Below, one piece after another: positions 1 to 9,452 of a stretch of 64,000 bases of DNA. The notes under the pieces were generated by a model. The model worked only from the letters and a program-made list of their open reading frames with translations. It was not told where the DNA came from and ran no database searches. The DNA is from Roseibium sediminicola (GTDB lineage Bacteria > Pseudomonadota > Alphaproteobacteria > Rhizobiales > Stappiaceae). The translations under genes were made by a program, and so were the position numbers. The stretch spans positions 392,392-456,391 of the forward strand of contig NZ_JALNMJ010000002.1 of the NCBI RefSeq assembly GCF_023156505.1. Reading direction: 5' to 3'. Every line of letters begins with the position of its first letter. The first letter of the stretch is position 1.

Positions 1-25
1 TTCAGAGTAGATTCGCGTTTGCCGG

Positions 26-1465
26 CTACCGGCTCAGCCGCATCACCTGGACGTCCAGATCCCGGATCTTCTTGCGCAGCGTATTGCGGTTCACACCCAG
101 AAGCTCGGCCGCCTTGATCTGGTTGCCGCGGGTCGCTGCAAGAGCGGCGCTGATCAGGGGATATTCCACCTCGCGCAGGATCCGGTGATAGAGGCCGGGA
201 GGCGGCAACGCTTCACCGAACGTATCGAAATAGCCGGACAGGTAGCGTTCCACCGAACTACCGAGATTGACGTTTTCCGGCGTCTCTTCCTCCATGGAGG
301 AGACAGTCGGCTGACTGAGCTCCTGTTCCAGCAGGGTTTCGCTGATGACGTCCTGCGGATAGAGCGCCGCCAGACGGCGGACCAGGTTTTCCAGTTCACG
401 CACGTTGCCCGGCCAGCGGTAGCGGCGCAGCAGGTTGAGCGCGCCCTGGTCGATCTGCTTGGCCGGCAGGCCTTCCTTCTCGACCAGCGAGAAGAAGTGC
501 CGGACCAGATCCGGAATGTCCTCGACCCGTTCACGCAGCGGTGGCAGGCGGATCGGCACGACGTTCAGCCGGAAATAGAGATCCTCGCGGAAAAGGCCCT
601 GATTGATTAGATGGCGCAGATCCTTGTTGGTCGCGGCGATGATACGGACATCCGTCTTGATCGGAGTACGTCCGCCGACGGTGGTGTATTCGCCCTGCTG
701 CAGGACACGCAGGAGACGCGTCTGCGCCTCCATCGGCATGTCACCGATTTCATCCAGGAACAGCGTACCGCCATCGGCTTGTTCGAACCGCCCCGAACTG
801 CGGTTTTGCGCGCCGGTAAAAGCCCCCTTTTCGTGGCCGAACAATTCGGCCTCGATCAGGTCGCGCGGGATGGCTGCCATGTTGATGGCGACAAACGGCC
901 CGTTGCGGCGCTTGCCATAGTCATGCAGTGCACGGGCGACCAGTTCCTTGCCGGTGCCGGATTCGCCGTTGATCATCACCGTCAGGTCGGTCTGCATCAG
1001 ACGCGCCAGCACCCGGTAGATTTCCTGCATGGCAGGAGAGCGGCCCACCAACGGCATGCCCTCGCCCGCGTCGTCCAGATCGACGGCCGGCTTTTTCTTC
1101 GGCTCTTCCAGTGCCCGCTGGACGATGCTGGTCAGCTCCTTGAGGTCAAAGGGCTTTGGAAGGTACTCGTAAGCCCCTTTTTCGGAGGCCTTGATCGCCG
1201 TCATGAACGTGTTCTGGGCGCTCATCACCAAGACGGGCAGTTCCGGCCGCATCTTTTTCATGCGCGGCAGAACATCGAAGATATTCTCATCCGGCATGAC
1301 CACATCGGTAATCACCAGATCGCCGTCGCCGGAAGACACCCACCGCCACAGCGTGGAGGCGTTGGACGTCAGCCGGACAGTGTAACCGGCCCGGGACAGA
1401 GCCTGGTTGAGAACGGTGCGGATCGCCGCGTCATCGTCTGCGACTAGAATCGTGCCGGTGGGCAT
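26..1465 (-). CDS. ntrC: Nitrogen regulation response regulator NtrC (NR(I))
   Basis: Sigma-54-dependent activator of nitrogen-assimilation genes, phosphorylated by NtrB. The 479-residue product has an N-terminal receiver domain with the acidic pocket ADDD and phosphoacceptor D54 in VITDVVMP. A central AAA+ domain carries Walker A GESGTGKE, the sigma-54 contact loop GAFTGA and Walker B FLDEIGD. A C-terminal Fis-type helix-turn-helix follows ([16 protein letters not shown]). Length and domain order are those of full-length NtrC. It reads away from ntrB with a 2-base gap, so the order dusB-ntrB-ntrC forms one operon, as in rhizobia. The ATG start opens directly into the receiver domain. Identification is secure; targets cannot be read from this window. 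Confidence 0.96.
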   Translation of the reverse strand: MPTGTILVADDDAAIRTVLNQALSRAGYTVRLTSNASTLWRWVSSGDGDLVITDVVMPDENIFDVLPRMKKMRPELPVLVMSAQNTFMTAIKASEKGAYEYLPKPFDLKELTSIVQRALEEPKKKPAVDLDDAGEGMPLVGRSPAMQEIYRVLARLMQTDLTVMINGESGTGKELVARALHDYGKRRNGPFVAINMAAIPRDLIEAELFGHEKGAFTGAQNRSSGRFEQADGGTLFLDEIGDMPMEAQTRLLRVLQQGEYTTVGGRTPIKTDVRIIAATNKDLRHLINQGLFREDLYFRLNVVPIRLPPLRERVEDIPDLVRHFFSLVEKEGLPAKQIDQGALNLLRRYRWPGNVRELENLVRRLAALYPQDVISETLLEQELSQPTVSSMEEETPENVNLGSSVERYLSGYFDTFGEALPPPGLYHRILREVEYPLISAALAATRGNQIKAAELLGVNRNTLRKKIRDLDVQVMRLSR

Positions 1466-1467
1466 GG

Positions 1468-2619
1468 TCAGTCAGTTCCTTTGTTGGTCGGGCTGGGTTG
1501 TGCCTCGCCCTCGCCCGTGAACGCAGGCATCAGGATCCGGAAAACGGTTTTGTGGCGCTGGCTGTCGCATTCGATGACGCCGCCATGGTCGCCGATGATC
1601 TTGGCAACCAGCGCCAGTCCAAGGCCGGAGCCGTTGGTTTTTGTGGTGATGAACGGTTCGAACAGATGCGGCATCAGGTCGTCGGGCACACCCGGCCCGT
1701 TGTCCTGGACGCAGAATTCGAGCGGCAGGCTGACCTTTTCCTCCGTGCCCGGTACGGACAGGCGCACCCCCGGCCGGAAGGCGGTGGAAATCCGGATCTC
1801 GCCGTCCGGGTCTTCGCCGATGGCCTCGCTGGCATTCTTGATCAGGTTCAAAAACACCTGGATCAGCTGGTCCTTGTTGGCGAAGACCGGCGGCAGCGAG
1901 GGGTCGTAGACCTCGATGATGCGCTTGTTGCGGGCAAAACCGGAATCCGACAGGCGCTTCACGTGATCCAGCACCACGTGAATGTTGACCGGTTCGCGTT
2001 CGATCGGACGTTCGTCGGAAAAGACCTCCATCCTGTCGACCAGTTTCACGATCCGGTCGGTCTCGTCCATGATCAGCCGGGTTAGGGCCCGGTCCTCGGC
2101 CGGCACGGATTGCTCCATCAGCTGCGCCGCGCCGCGGATGCCGGACAAGGGATTCTTGATTTCGTGGGCCAGCATGGCGGCCAGTCCCGTCACCGTCCGC
2201 GCCGCGCCGCGCGACGTCAGCTGCCGGTCGATCTTCTCCGCCATGGTTCGTTCCTGGAACATCAGCACAACGGCGCCGGGACGGTCCGAAACCGGGGCGG
2301 CATTGATGTCGACCACCTTCGGCGCGCCGATCCGCGGCGAGCCGATGTCGACCTTGTACTCGTTGACCGGCGCACTGCGCTCGCGCACCTGCTCAATCAG
2401 GGTCAGAAGCGGGCTGCCGAAGGGCACGAAGTCGCTGATCGGATGGCGGCGCAGCACGGACACGCTCGAACGCATGAAGAATTCCGCGGCCATATTGGCG
2501 GATTCAATGACACCATCCGGCGCAACCAGCAGCACGGGATGCGGCAGCGCGTCCAGGATCGAGGGGCCGTCACTGGCAAGTGCGGCCGTGCGGCCGGTGG
2601 GAGACGCTGTGTCGGTCAC
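1468..2619 (-). CDS. ntrB: Nitrogen regulation sensor histidine kinase NtrB (NR(II))
   Basis: Cytoplasmic histidine kinase/phosphatase that sets NtrC phosphorylation, in known systems under PII (GlnB) control. The 383-residue protein has an N-terminal PAS domain (about residues 20-120), a dimerisation/phosphoacceptor segment with H152 in [17 protein letters not shown], and a C-terminal GHKL ATPase domain with [18 protein letters not shown] and GSGLGLAL. No membrane segment is present, as expected for NtrB. The start is a GTG that overlaps the dusB stop codon by four bases (GTGA), which suggests translational coupling to dusB. The NtrC gene follows after 2 bases. The family call is secure; the exact start is slightly less so because the Shine-Dalgarno is weak. 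Confidence 0.95.
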   Translation of the reverse strand: MTDTASPTGRTAALASDGPSILDALPHPVLLVAPDGVIESANMAAEFFMRSSVSVLRRHPISDFVPFGSPLLTLIEQVRERSAPVNEYKVDIGSPRIGAPKVVDINAAPVSDRPGAVVLMFQERTMAEKIDRQLTSRGAARTVTGLAAMLAHEIKNPLSGIRGAAQLMEQSVPAEDRALTRLIMDETDRIVKLVDRMEVFSDERPIEREPVNIHVVLDHVKRLSDSGFARNKRIIEVYDPSLPPVFANKDQLIQVFLNLIKNASEAIGEDPDGEIRISTAFRPGVRLSVPGTEEKVSLPLEFCVQDNGPGVPDDLMPHLFEPFITTKTNGSGLGLALVAKIIGDHGGVIECDSQRHKTVFRILMPAFTGEGEAQPSPTNKGTD

Positions 2620-3623
2620 GCTGCAGTCCGTTCATTTGAAGAGGAAAACCATTCGCTGGCCAGGCGGATCACATCTGCCGGCCGGTCGGAGGTCATAAGG
2701 GTCTTGCGCAGGGCGACCGGCAGATCGGCCGCGCCTTGCTGTTCGGCGGTCTCCAGGTACCAGCCGAGATGTTTGCGGGCGATCCTGAGGCCGGCACCGG
2801 TGCCGTAAACGCCAAGCAGCGCTTCATAATGCTCTACAACCAGCTCAGCGAGCTCGCGCCCGGACGGTTCCGGCAGTCGTTCGCCAGTCGCCAGATAATG
2901 GCCGACATGCCCCGGCAGCCAGGGACGGCCATAGGCGCCACGGCCGATCATCACACCGTCCGCGCCGGATTGGTCCAGCATGGCGTGCGCATCCTCAATG
3001 CCCGTGCAATCGCCATTGGCGATCAGCGGCACAGACACGGCTTCCTTGACGGCGGCGATCGCGCGCCAGTCCGCCTTGCCTTTGTAGAACTGACAGCGCG
3101 TCCGGCCGTGGACCGTGATCAACTGCACCCCGGCAGCTTCCGCCCGCCGGGCCAGTTCGGGAGCGTTGATCGAGTTGTCGTCCCAGCCGAGCCGCATTTT
3201 CAGCGTGACGGGAATGTCGACCGCCTCGACGGTAGCCTCGATCAGCGTGAGCGCATGATCCAGGTCGCGCATCAGCGCCGATCCGGAATAACCGGACGTC
3301 ACCTTTTTCGCGGGACAGCCCATATTGATATCGATTACATCGGCGCCAAGATCGGCAATGACCTTTGCGGCTTCGCCCATCCAATGCGCCTCACGCCCGG
3401 CCAGCTGCACCACGTGCAGGCCATCGTCCTGGGATTCGGCGCGCATCTGGGTTTCGGCATCGCCGCGCACAAAAGATTCGCTGGCGACCATTTCGCTGAC
3501 CACCATACCGGCGCCATAGCGCGCGGCGAGCCTGCGGAACGGCAGGTCGGACACACCCGACATCGGGGCAAGAACGGCCTTGTTGGACAAATGATGCCGG
3601 CCAATCGACAGCGTTTTGGTCAT
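2616..3623 (-). CDS. dusB: tRNA-dihydrouridine synthase (DusB family, NifR3-like)
   Basis: FMN-dependent reductase that converts uridine to dihydrouridine in tRNA. The 335-residue TIM-barrel protein shows the substrate/FMN motif [12 protein letters not shown] near residue 20 and the catalytic-cysteine motif [10 protein letters not shown] with C103. It also has the downstream motifs TVHGRTR, ANGDC and [10 protein letters not shown]. In rhizobia this gene is the historical nifR3, sitting upstream of ntrB, and that arrangement is seen here. An in-frame ATG further upstream would add 28 residues unlike the family, so the start at 3623 is preferred. The stop overlaps the ntrB start. Which tRNA position is modified cannot be told from sequence. 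Confidence 0.93.
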   Translation of the reverse strand: MTKTLSIGRHHLSNKAVLAPMSGVSDLPFRRLAARYGAGMVVSEMVASESFVRGDAETQMRAESQDDGLHVVQLAGREAHWMGEAAKVIADLGADVIDINMGCPAKKVTSGYSGSALMRDLDHALTLIEATVEAVDIPVTLKMRLGWDDNSINAPELARRAEAAGVQLITVHGRTRCQFYKGKADWRAIAAVKEAVSVPLIANGDCTGIEDAHAMLDQSGADGVMIGRGAYGRPWLPGHVGHYLATGERLPEPSGRELAELVVEHYEALLGVYGTGAGLRIARKHLGWYLETAEQQGAADLPVALRKTLMTSDRPADVIRLASEWFSSSNERTAA

Positions 3624-3788
3624 CAGTGATACGGTTTCTCTCGTCTGCTCATTGACTGTGCAGATTTTGATTTGCCTATATTGTAGACAAATATCGCAAT
3701 GCAACAAGTCAAAAATTGCGGTTCAAACAGGTTCTTGAGTAAGACGTTCGGAGCATTCAATCAGCGACAGTCGCCAAGGAGACCGCAC

Positions 3789-5039
3789 ATGACCAAACCC
3801 GCAGCTGCTTTGATTGTCGCAGCTGGCCGCGGTACGCGGCTTGCGGGATCCGCGGACGCCCTACCCAAACAATACCGGCCGCTGGCCGGCCGTGCCGTGC
3901 TGACCCATACACTGACTGCCCTTGGGAATCACCCACGGATTGAGCATTTGGTTACGGTGATTCATCCGGATGACGCAGACCTTTATGAAAGTGCCGTTGC
4001 CCGTCTGGACGAACCGACCGCCCGCAAGCTGGCTCCACCGGTCCTGGGAGGCGCGACCCGCCAGCAATCCGTCCTTTCCGGACTGAACGCGCTGGCGGGC
4101 TTCGGCTGCGGCTCCGTTTTGATCCATGATGCCGCGCGCCCGTTTGTCGGTCAGACCGTTCTCAACAATGTGTTTGCGGCGCTGGATACGGGCGCGGAAG
4201 GTGTTCTTGCGGCCATCGCCGTCACCGATACGCTGAAACGCGCGGATGCCGAAGGACATTCGCAGGAGACCGTTGACCGGACCGGCTTATGGGCCGCTCA
4301 AACCCCTCAAGCTTTTCCATTCGACCGGATACTTTCCGCACACCGGAAGGCGGCTGATGCCGACCGGCAGGATTTCACCGATGACACCGGGCTTGCGGAA
4401 TGGGACGGAATGTCCATTGTGTTGAGCGAAGGCGATCCGGCCAATTTCAAAATCACCACCGCCGCCGACCTTCGGCGTGCGGAAACACAGGCACTGTCCC
4501 AGAAGATGGCTGATCCCGGCACCCGCCCTTCCCTTCTTGACCTGACCGATATCCGCATTGGCATCGGCTATGATGTCCACGCCTTCGAAAACGGCGATAG
4601 CGTCATCCTGGGCGGCGTCGAGATTCCGCACACCCAAAAGCTCAAGGGTCACTCGGACGCGGATGTGGTCCTGCACGCGATCACCGACGCCACATTGGGC
4701 GCCATCGCCGATGGCGATATCGGCCAGCATTTCCCGCCAAGCGATCCGCAATGGAAAGGGGCCGCGTCGGACCGTTTCCAGGAAGATGCCCTGCGCCGGG
4801 TAACTGCCCTCGGCGGCCGGCTGGCTCATATCGATGTGACCATCGTATGCGAGGCTCCCAAAATCGGTCCGCACCGGGAGGCCCTGCGCGCCTCGATCGC
4901 CCGCATCTGCGCCCTGCCGGTGTCCCGTGTGTCGGTCAAGGCAACCACGTCGGAAAAACTCGGGTTCACCGGCCGCAAGGAGGGCATTGCCGCGCTTGCC
5001 AGCGTTACCGTGCGCCTGCCTTTTGACGAGGAAGATTGA
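3789..5039 (+). CDS. ispDF: Bifunctional IspD/IspF enzyme of the MEP isoprenoid pathway
   Basis: Catalyses two non-consecutive MEP-pathway steps: CTP plus MEP to CDP-ME (IspD, 2-C-methyl-D-erythritol 4-phosphate cytidylyltransferase), and CDP-ME2P to MEcPP (IspF). The 416-residue protein has an N-terminal nucleotidyltransferase (VAAGRGTRL, then IHDAARPFV) spanning about residues 1-230. A C-terminal IspF domain starts around residue 250 with RIGIGYDVHAF, the zinc-ligand DVH motif, KGHSDADVV and TTSEKLGFTGR. The fusion is typical of Alphaproteobacteria. The ATG at 3789 has AAGGAGA 6 bases upstream; a longer in-frame ATG at 3699 lies in the intergenic region and lacks family similarity. cinA begins 3 bases after the stop. 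Confidence 0.96.
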   Translation: MTKPAAALIVAAGRGTRLAGSADALPKQYRPLAGRAVLTHTLTALGNHPRIEHLVTVIHPDDADLYESAVARLDEPTARKLAPPVLGGATRQQSVLSGLNALAGFGCGSVLIHDAARPFVGQTVLNNVFAALDTGAEGVLAAIAVTDTLKRADAEGHSQETVDRTGLWAAQTPQAFPFDRILSAHRKAADADRQDFTDDTGLAEWDGMSIVLSEGDPANFKITTAADLRRAETQALSQKMADPGTRPSLLDLTDIRIGIGYDVHAFENGDSVILGGVEIPHTQKLKGHSDADVVLHAITDATLGAIADGDIGQHFPPSDPQWKGAASDRFQEDALRRVTALGGRLAHIDVTIVCEAPKIGPHREALRASIARICALPVSRVSVKATTSEKLGFTGRKEGIAALASVTVRLPFDEED

Positions 5040-5042
5040 TCC

Positions 5043-5552
5043 ATGAGCGAACCTTCGCCGCACAGCCTTGACGACCTCGCTCCCCTCGCCGCTCAGGTTC
5101 TGGACGCACTGAAGGCAGCCAACAAGATGGTCGCGACGGCCGAATCCTGCACAGGCGGTCTGATTTGTGGCGCGCTCACCGAAATCGCAGGCTCTTCAGC
5201 CGCCGTGGACCGGGGCTTTGTCACCTATTCCAATGAGGCCAAGGCCGAGCTCCTGGGCGTGCCTTCCGACCTGATCCTGAAAGTCGGCGCCGTGAGCAAG
5301 GAAGTTGCGATTGCCATGGCCGAAGGGGCCTTGCAACGCTCCAATGCCGATATCACGGTATCCGTGACCGGGATTGCAGGCCCGGGCGGCGGCAGCGCGG
5401 AAAAGCCCGTCGGTACGGTGCATCTTGCCATCGCGCAAAAGAACAGGACAACAGACCACATTCACTGCTGGTTTGCCGACCAGGGCAGAAGGTCGATCCG
5501 CCTGGCCACAGTTCAGACTGCGCTCATATCGATTTTAAATGCACTTTCCTGA
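5043..5552 (+). CDS. CinA C-terminal domain amidase (PncC-like)
   Basis: Small CinA-type protein of 169 residues, probably a nicotinamide-nucleotide amidase (NMN to NaMN) in pyridine nucleotide salvage. It carries the family signatures TAESCTGGLI near residue 36, the central segment DRGFVTYSNEAKAELLGV, and VTGIAGPGGGSAEKPVGTV. It lacks the N-terminal MoCF-like domain of full-length CinA, as stand-alone PncC/YgaD proteins do. It is almost contiguous with ispDF and so co-transcribed. The fold call is strong; the enzymatic role is by family only. Confidence 0.9.
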   Translation: MSEPSPHSLDDLAPLAAQVLDALKAANKMVATAESCTGGLICGALTEIAGSSAAVDRGFVTYSNEAKAELLGVPSDLILKVGAVSKEVAIAMAEGALQRSNADITVSVTGIAGPGGGSAEKPVGTVHLAIAQKNRTTDHIHCWFADQGRRSIRLATVQTALISILNALS

Positions 5553-5656
5553 GTAAAAACCTATTAACGCTTCAACAAGTTGGCGCTGGGTTTCCCCATT
5601 GGTTACACGTATAGTCAGCAGTGTTGACCTAATGGGAAGCCAAGCTCAAATCCATC

Positions 5657-6124
5657 ATGTTGAAGAAAATACTCCTCCTTGCCGCCATCGTCTGCATGGG
5701 CGGCGCGGCCAAAGCCGATGCAATCCCGCAGCCGGGTGACTTCTATCTAATTTCACGGGACCGGAGCGGCATCTTTGTCGGCAGCCACAAATTGTTTCTG
5801 GACTATTCCCGAGGCTTGAAGCAGGTCGCCTATTGCCAGCGTGACTATTTTGTCCGCGGCCATTCGGTAGCCTGGACACAGATCGAGACCGAGCGTGGCA
5901 ACACCGTGCGCATCGAATACAATTTCGGACGGGGCTGGCGGCCGATCTGCGACAATCCGGAACGCCAGGTGACGCTCGAGGATATCGGTATCACGGACAC
6001 CCCACGGGACGTGCTCGCCAGCGAGGATGAGAGCGAAAAAGCACGAGGCCGCCTGTCCGCGATCGGCGCGATGTTCCAGCCCGATGATCGAGGCAACGGA
6101 CACAGCACTTATCATACGCGATGA
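5657..6124 (+). CDS. Small secreted protein, paralogue 1 of a tandem trio
   Basis: Unrecognised 155-residue protein with an N-terminal signal peptide (MLKKILLLAAIVCMGGAAKA, cleavage near residue 20). The mature part carries a motif set shared with the next two genes: YLISRD, then YCQRDYFV, VAWTQIE, WRPIC and a TLEDIG segment. Two cysteines (in YCQRD and RPIC) are conserved in all three copies and could form a disulfide in the periplasm. The C-terminus (after about residue 120) is polar and divergent. It has its own upstream region (105 bases after cinA). No enzymatic motif is visible, and I assign no function. Expression from a separate promoter is inference. Confidence 0.82.
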   Translation: MLKKILLLAAIVCMGGAAKADAIPQPGDFYLISRDRSGIFVGSHKLFLDYSRGLKQVAYCQRDYFVRGHSVAWTQIETERGNTVRIEYNFGRGWRPICDNPERQVTLEDIGITDTPRDVLASEDESEKARGRLSAIGAMFQPDDRGNGHSTYHTR

Positions 6125-6281
6125 GCCCATCGTGGCCGGCCTCTGATGGCCGGGTGCGAAAACCGGTAAAGTTTTAATAAAATCGTATTGCAATTGAAAA
6201 GCTGATTTACAGACAAGTCCCTTAAGTTGAACCTTTGCAGGATTAAACGCGCGAAATGATTTCGCAGTACAGGGAACGGAT

Positions 6282-6755
6282 ATGTCAATCCACAAATTCC
6301 TCCTAACGGCAGGCGTAGTCTGTCTGGCAGGCACATGCGCCTATGCCGGAGGCGATGTTCCGATTGTCGGCGACACCTATATGATCTCCCGTGACGGTCA
6401 GAACTTTCGCGGCTCGCACCGGATCTACGACCGGATGTCGGAAAACCTGATCGAGGTGGAATATTGCGGCCGGTCCTATTGGGTCCGCTACGCGACCGTT
6501 GCTTGGACCCAGCTCGAAGTGGAGCAGGACTACGTGGTCCGCGTGGAGTTCAACTGGGGCAAGGGCTGGCGCCCGATCTGCGAACATCCGGAACAACAGG
6601 TAACGCTTGAAGGTCTCGGCGTGAGCGAGGATCCCCGCATCGTTGTGCAAAACGACGGTGCATCCGTCCGTCGCGTCAACAGATTTGCAGTTATCCGGAA
6701 GGCCTTCCAGACGGAAAACGGCGACGCGGCCGCCAAGTCCTATCATGGCAATTGA
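6282..6755 (+). CDS. Small secreted protein, paralogue 2 of a tandem trio
   Basis: 157-residue paralogue of the preceding gene. It has a signal peptide (core LLTAGVVCLAGTCAYA), then YMISRDG, GSHRIYD, YCGRSYWVRY, VAWTQLEVE, GWRPICEHPE and QVTLEGLG. Identity to paralogue 1 is high in the central 70 residues and low at both ends, the pattern expected of an older tandem duplication under constraint on the core. The spacing between copies (157 bases, AT-rich) suggests each has its own leader. No known function; a periplasmic or extracytoplasmic binding or structural role is only a guess. Confidence 0.82.
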   Translation: MSIHKFLLTAGVVCLAGTCAYAGGDVPIVGDTYMISRDGQNFRGSHRIYDRMSENLIEVEYCGRSYWVRYATVAWTQLEVEQDYVVRVEFNWGKGWRPICEHPEQQVTLEGLGVSEDPRIVVQNDGASVRRVNRFAVIRKAFQTENGDAAAKSYHGN

Positions 6756-6856
6756 CTAAAATGCCAAGGGATCCCGGTAAGGCTCAGGTAAGCCAACCAG
6801 GCTAATATCGATATTGGAAGAGGGTGAAGGGGCGACGCTGAAAAGGGAAACCTGAC

Positions 6857-7291
6857 ATGAAACGCTTTCTGGCGTTCCTTGCAGTTCTGATCGCCGGTGG
6901 CCTCGGCCCGGCCGGCAGCGCTTTCGCTCAGAGCGATTTCTACATCCGTTCGCAATATTCCAACGGTACCTTCACCGGCTTTCACGAAATCCTGACGAAA
7001 CCCAAGGAAGGCTATCATGAAGCCCGCTATTGCGACCGGACCTTCTGGGTGTCTTCGACGACGGTCATCTGGACCGAGGAAGAGGCCGCGGCCGGCCGCA
7101 AGTTGATTGTCGAGGAAAATATTGGCTCCAACCGGCGCACTGTTTGTGCCGACTATGCCGATTTCGCGACCCTGGAAGACCTGGGTCTCAAGAAACGGGA
7201 AGTCGAGCAGATCCGCAATCGCAACGAACCGCTCGACATGAAATCAAGCCGGATCCGCGTCATTCGGGATGCCTTCAAGCAGTTCAAATAG
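6857..7291 (+). CDS. Small secreted protein, paralogue 3 (most divergent)
   Basis: 144-residue protein with a clear signal peptide (MKRFLAFLAVLIAGGLGPAG followed by SAFAQ, likely cleaved after AFA). It keeps the family skeleton: FYIRSQYSNGTFTGFHEI, YCDRTFWV, VIWTEEE, a second cysteine in RTVCADY, and TLEDLGL. The tryptophan-rich GWRPIC stretch of paralogues 1 and 2 has become SNRRTVC. The C-terminal RVIRDAFKQF resembles AVIRKAFQ in paralogue 2. The Shine-Dalgarno AAGGGAAA precedes the ATG. Function unknown. The position between cinA and a Coq10/lipA block marks this trio as an accessory insertion. Confidence 0.8.
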   Translation: MKRFLAFLAVLIAGGLGPAGSAFAQSDFYIRSQYSNGTFTGFHEILTKPKEGYHEARYCDRTFWVSSTTVIWTEEEAAAGRKLIVEENIGSNRRTVCADYADFATLEDLGLKKREVEQIRNRNEPLDMKSSRIRVIRDAFKQFK

Positions 7292-7351
7292 GGATCGCTC
7301 CCCTAAAGAGACTGTTGCGGCAATGATCTTACTGAGTCACCAAACCCAGCA

Positions 7352-7459
7352 CGTCATCCTGAGGAGGCGCGAGAGCGCCGTCTCGATGGATCGAGCACAA
7401 GCACCGGAACAAGCGGCCCATCCTTCGAGACGCGCACAAGTGCGCTCCTCAGGATGACG
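7352..7459. repeat. Long imperfect inverted repeat (REP/MITE-like intergenic element)
   Basis: The outer arms CGTCATCCTGAGGAGGCGC (7352-7370) and GCGCTCCTCAGGATGACG (7442-7459) are complementary apart from one unpaired base. Inner arms around 7378-7390 and 7419-7433 (GTCTCGATGGATC against GATCC-like CATCCTTCGAGAC) pair as well, giving a two-stem cruciform of about 108 bases. The element lies between the convergent third secreted paralogue and the Coq10-like gene. The CATCCTGAGGAG/CTCCTCAGGATG ends resemble dispersed palindromic repeats I associate with Hyphomicrobiales genomes; copy number here is unknown. Confidence 0.7.
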
Positions 7460-7508
7460 ATTGTTTTCAGGCACTTGCTGAGTATTCAAAAGCTGCAGGC
7501 CACCGCCC

Positions 7509-7961
7509 CTAAGCCCCATAGACCTCATCGGCACGCGCTTCGAATGCGCTCGAGAACTTGCGGAACGCCTTGTCGAACATGACACCCATCAGCGTGCCGA
7601 GCGTGCGGCTGCGGAACTCGTAGGATATATAGAAGCCGACGGTGCTGCTGCCCTCCCCGGCGTCCTCGAAGGTCCAGGTGTTTTCCAGATGCTTGAACGG
7701 CCCGTCCAGATACTCCACCTGGATCGTGCGCTCCGCGGGCTTCAGTTCAACCCGGCTGGTGAAGGTTTCCTTGAACAGCTTGTAGGCCACTGTCATGTCG
7801 GCGACCAGCACCGTGCGCCCGTCTTCCAGCTCCTTGTGGCCGCGCACATGAAGGTCCTGGCAGAGCGGCACGAATTCCGGATAGCGCTCAACGTCCGCCA
7901 CAAGGCGGAACATGTCATCCGCCCCGTGATTGACCTTGTGAGAAGATGAAAAACTTGGCAT
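7509..7961 (-). CDS. Coq10/RatA-type ubiquinone-binding START-domain protein
   Basis: 150-residue single-domain SRPBCC (polyketide cyclase/START-like) protein of the Coq10 family, which binds ubiquinone or its precursors and supports respiration. Motifs seen are MFRLVADVERYPEFVPLC at residues 17-34, the central VELKPAERTIQVEYLDGPF and WTFEDAGEGS, and the C-terminal helix VMFDKAFRKFSSAFEARA. Length matches the family. It lies 24 bases downstream of lipA on the same strand, a conserved pairing in Alphaproteobacteria. RatA annotations of this family as a ribosome-association toxin come from E. coli and should not be assumed here. Confidence 0.9.
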   Translation of the reverse strand: MPSFSSSHKVNHGADDMFRLVADVERYPEFVPLCQDLHVRGHKELEDGRTVLVADMTVAYKLFKETFTSRVELKPAERTIQVEYLDGPFKHLENTWTFEDAGEGSSTVGFYISYEFRSRTLGTLMGVMFDKAFRKFSSAFEARADEVYGA

Positions 7962-7985
7962 GCGAGGGTCTCGAGACCTGAGGTG

Positions 7986-8960
7986 TCAGTGGCCGAGCTT
8001 GGCCTTGCGCGCCGCCCGAAGGTCGGCGAAATCCTCGCCAGCATGGTGCGACGACCGGGTCAGCGGGCTTGCCGACACTTTTAGGAAGCCCTTGGCGTAG
8101 GCGATACGCTCATAGCCCTTGAACTCTTCCGGCGTAACGAAGTCGATCACCGGGTGGTGCTTCTTGGACGGCTGCAGATACTGGCCGATGGTCAGGAAAT
8201 CGACATCCGCGGCACGCAGGTCATCCATCAGCTGCAGCACTTCGTTGCGCACTTCGCCGAGCCCGACCATGATACCGGATTTGGTGAACATTTCCGGATC
8301 AAGCTCCTTCACTTTCTGAAGAAGACGGATTGAATGGAAGTAGCGCGCGCCCGGCCGGACTTTCAGATATTTCGACGGCACGGTTTCCAGATTGTGGTTG
8401 AAGACGTCCGGCTTGGCCGCGACAACAATTTCAAGGGCCCCATCCTTGCGCAGGAAATCCGGCGTCAGCACTTCCACCGTCGTGGTCGGCGAGGTCTTGC
8501 GAATAGCGTTGATCACGTCGGCGAAGTGGGTCGCACCGCCATCGTCGAGGTCGTCACGGTCCACGGAGGTGATCACCACATGTTCCAGGCCCATGGCGGC
8601 TACCGCGTCGGCGACGCCCTGGGCTTCCTTCGGATCGACCGGCCCCGGCATGCCGGTGCGCACGTTGCAGAAGGCGCAGGCGCGGGTGCAGGTGTCGCCG
8701 AGGATCATGAAACTGGCGTGTTTCTTCGACCAGCATTCGCCGATATTCGGGCAGCCGGCCTCTTCGCACACGGTCACCAGGTTGTTGTCGCGAACCACGT
8801 TCTGTGTTTCGCGGTAAACCGGCGACGTCGGCGCCTTGACGCGGATCCATTTCGGCTTGCGCTGAACCGGATTGTCCGGGCGATGGGCCTTTTCCGGATG
8901 GCGCGGGCGCGCATCGGAGGTGTCTTTCGGGCGATTGAGCGTGTCGACGATCGTAACCAT
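7986..8960 (-). CDS. lipA: Lipoyl synthase
   Basis: Radical-SAM enzyme that inserts two sulfurs into octanoyl groups on lipoyl domains of E2 and GcvH proteins. The 324-residue protein has the auxiliary [4Fe-4S] motif [13 protein letters not shown] (C-x4-C-x5-C) near residue 65 and the radical-SAM motif [10 protein letters not shown] near residue 91. It ends with the substrate/serine motif [14 protein letters not shown]. Length is normal. It precedes the Coq10-like gene and lies downstream of the pyruvate dehydrogenase operon whose lipoyl domains (three copies encoded nearby, counting lpdA partners) are its substrates. The identification is certain from motifs. Confidence 0.98.
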   Translation of the reverse strand: MVTIVDTLNRPKDTSDARPRHPEKAHRPDNPVQRKPKWIRVKAPTSPVYRETQNVVRDNNLVTVCEEAGCPNIGECWSKKHASFMILGDTCTRACAFCNVRTGMPGPVDPKEAQGVADAVAAMGLEHVVITSVDRDDLDDGGATHFADVINAIRKTSPTTTVEVLTPDFLRKDGALEIVVAAKPDVFNHNLETVPSKYLKVRPGARYFHSIRLLQKVKELDPEMFTKSGIMVGLGEVRNEVLQLMDDLRAADVDFLTIGQYLQPSKKHHPVIDFVTPEEFKGYERIAYAKGFLKVSASPLTRSSHHAGEDFADLRAARKAKLGH

Positions 8961-9016
8961 GGGCCTTAAGTGTCGTGATTGCTGAAAAAGGTCAAGCCAT
9001 AAAGCCGTTAAGCCAG

Positions 9017-9436
9017 CTATGTGCTTAACGCGGGGCTGATGTAGGTTTCGAGCCTTGTCCGCGCCTCTTCGGTCAGCGGATGAGACTTGCGGGTTTCTTC
9101 ATTCATCTGGACGATCACCGTGACCGCGCGGGCGACCGGCTTGCCGTCCTGATAAACCTCTTGGAACAGCTTGAACGAGCTGCGGCCGACTTCAGTGACA
9201 GCCGTGCCGATTTCCACTTCGCCCGGCCAGTTGATCTCGGACAGGAAATCAAGTTCCAAACGAGCGATCACGAAGGCCGCGCCGTCATCCGCAAGGCCTG
9301 CACCGAAGATGATTTCCACCCGGCCGGTTTCCAAGAAGGTCGCGAACACCGCGTTGTTGACATGGCCCTGGCGGTCCGTGTCGGCGTAACGCAGCTTGTC
9401 GCGGGCTTTCAGCGGAAAGTCATCGATCGTGGTCAA
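9017..9436 (-). CDS. Hotdog-fold acyl-CoA thioesterase (4HBT family)
   Basis: Probable thioesterase of the 4-hydroxybenzoyl-CoA/YbgC type. The N-terminal signature [21 protein letters not shown] includes the family's catalytic Asp (D in [10 protein letters not shown]), followed by the hotdog sheet ([17 protein letters not shown] and [14 protein letters not shown]). The reading frame stays open upstream to 9508 but that part overlaps the next gene and is not protein-like. A TTG at 9436, 17 bases after the glsB-type stop, gives a 139-residue product of usual family length. No better ATG or GTG lies between the signature and that point. Substrate unknown. Confidence 0.83.
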   Translation of the reverse strand: MTTIDDFPLKARDKLRYADTDRQGHVNNAVFATFLETGRVEIIFGAGLADDGAAFVIARLELDFLSEINWPGEVEIGTAVTEVGRSSFKLFQEVYQDGKPVARAVTVIVQMNEETRKSHPLTEEARTRLETYISPALST

Positions 9437-9452
9437 AACGGCCGTCCCGGTC

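Noticed and set aside
3652..3682. TTGACT ... TATATT as a sigma-70 promoter upstream of ispDF
   Set aside because: The spacer is 19 bases and there is no independent support, so it is too weak to list as a feature.
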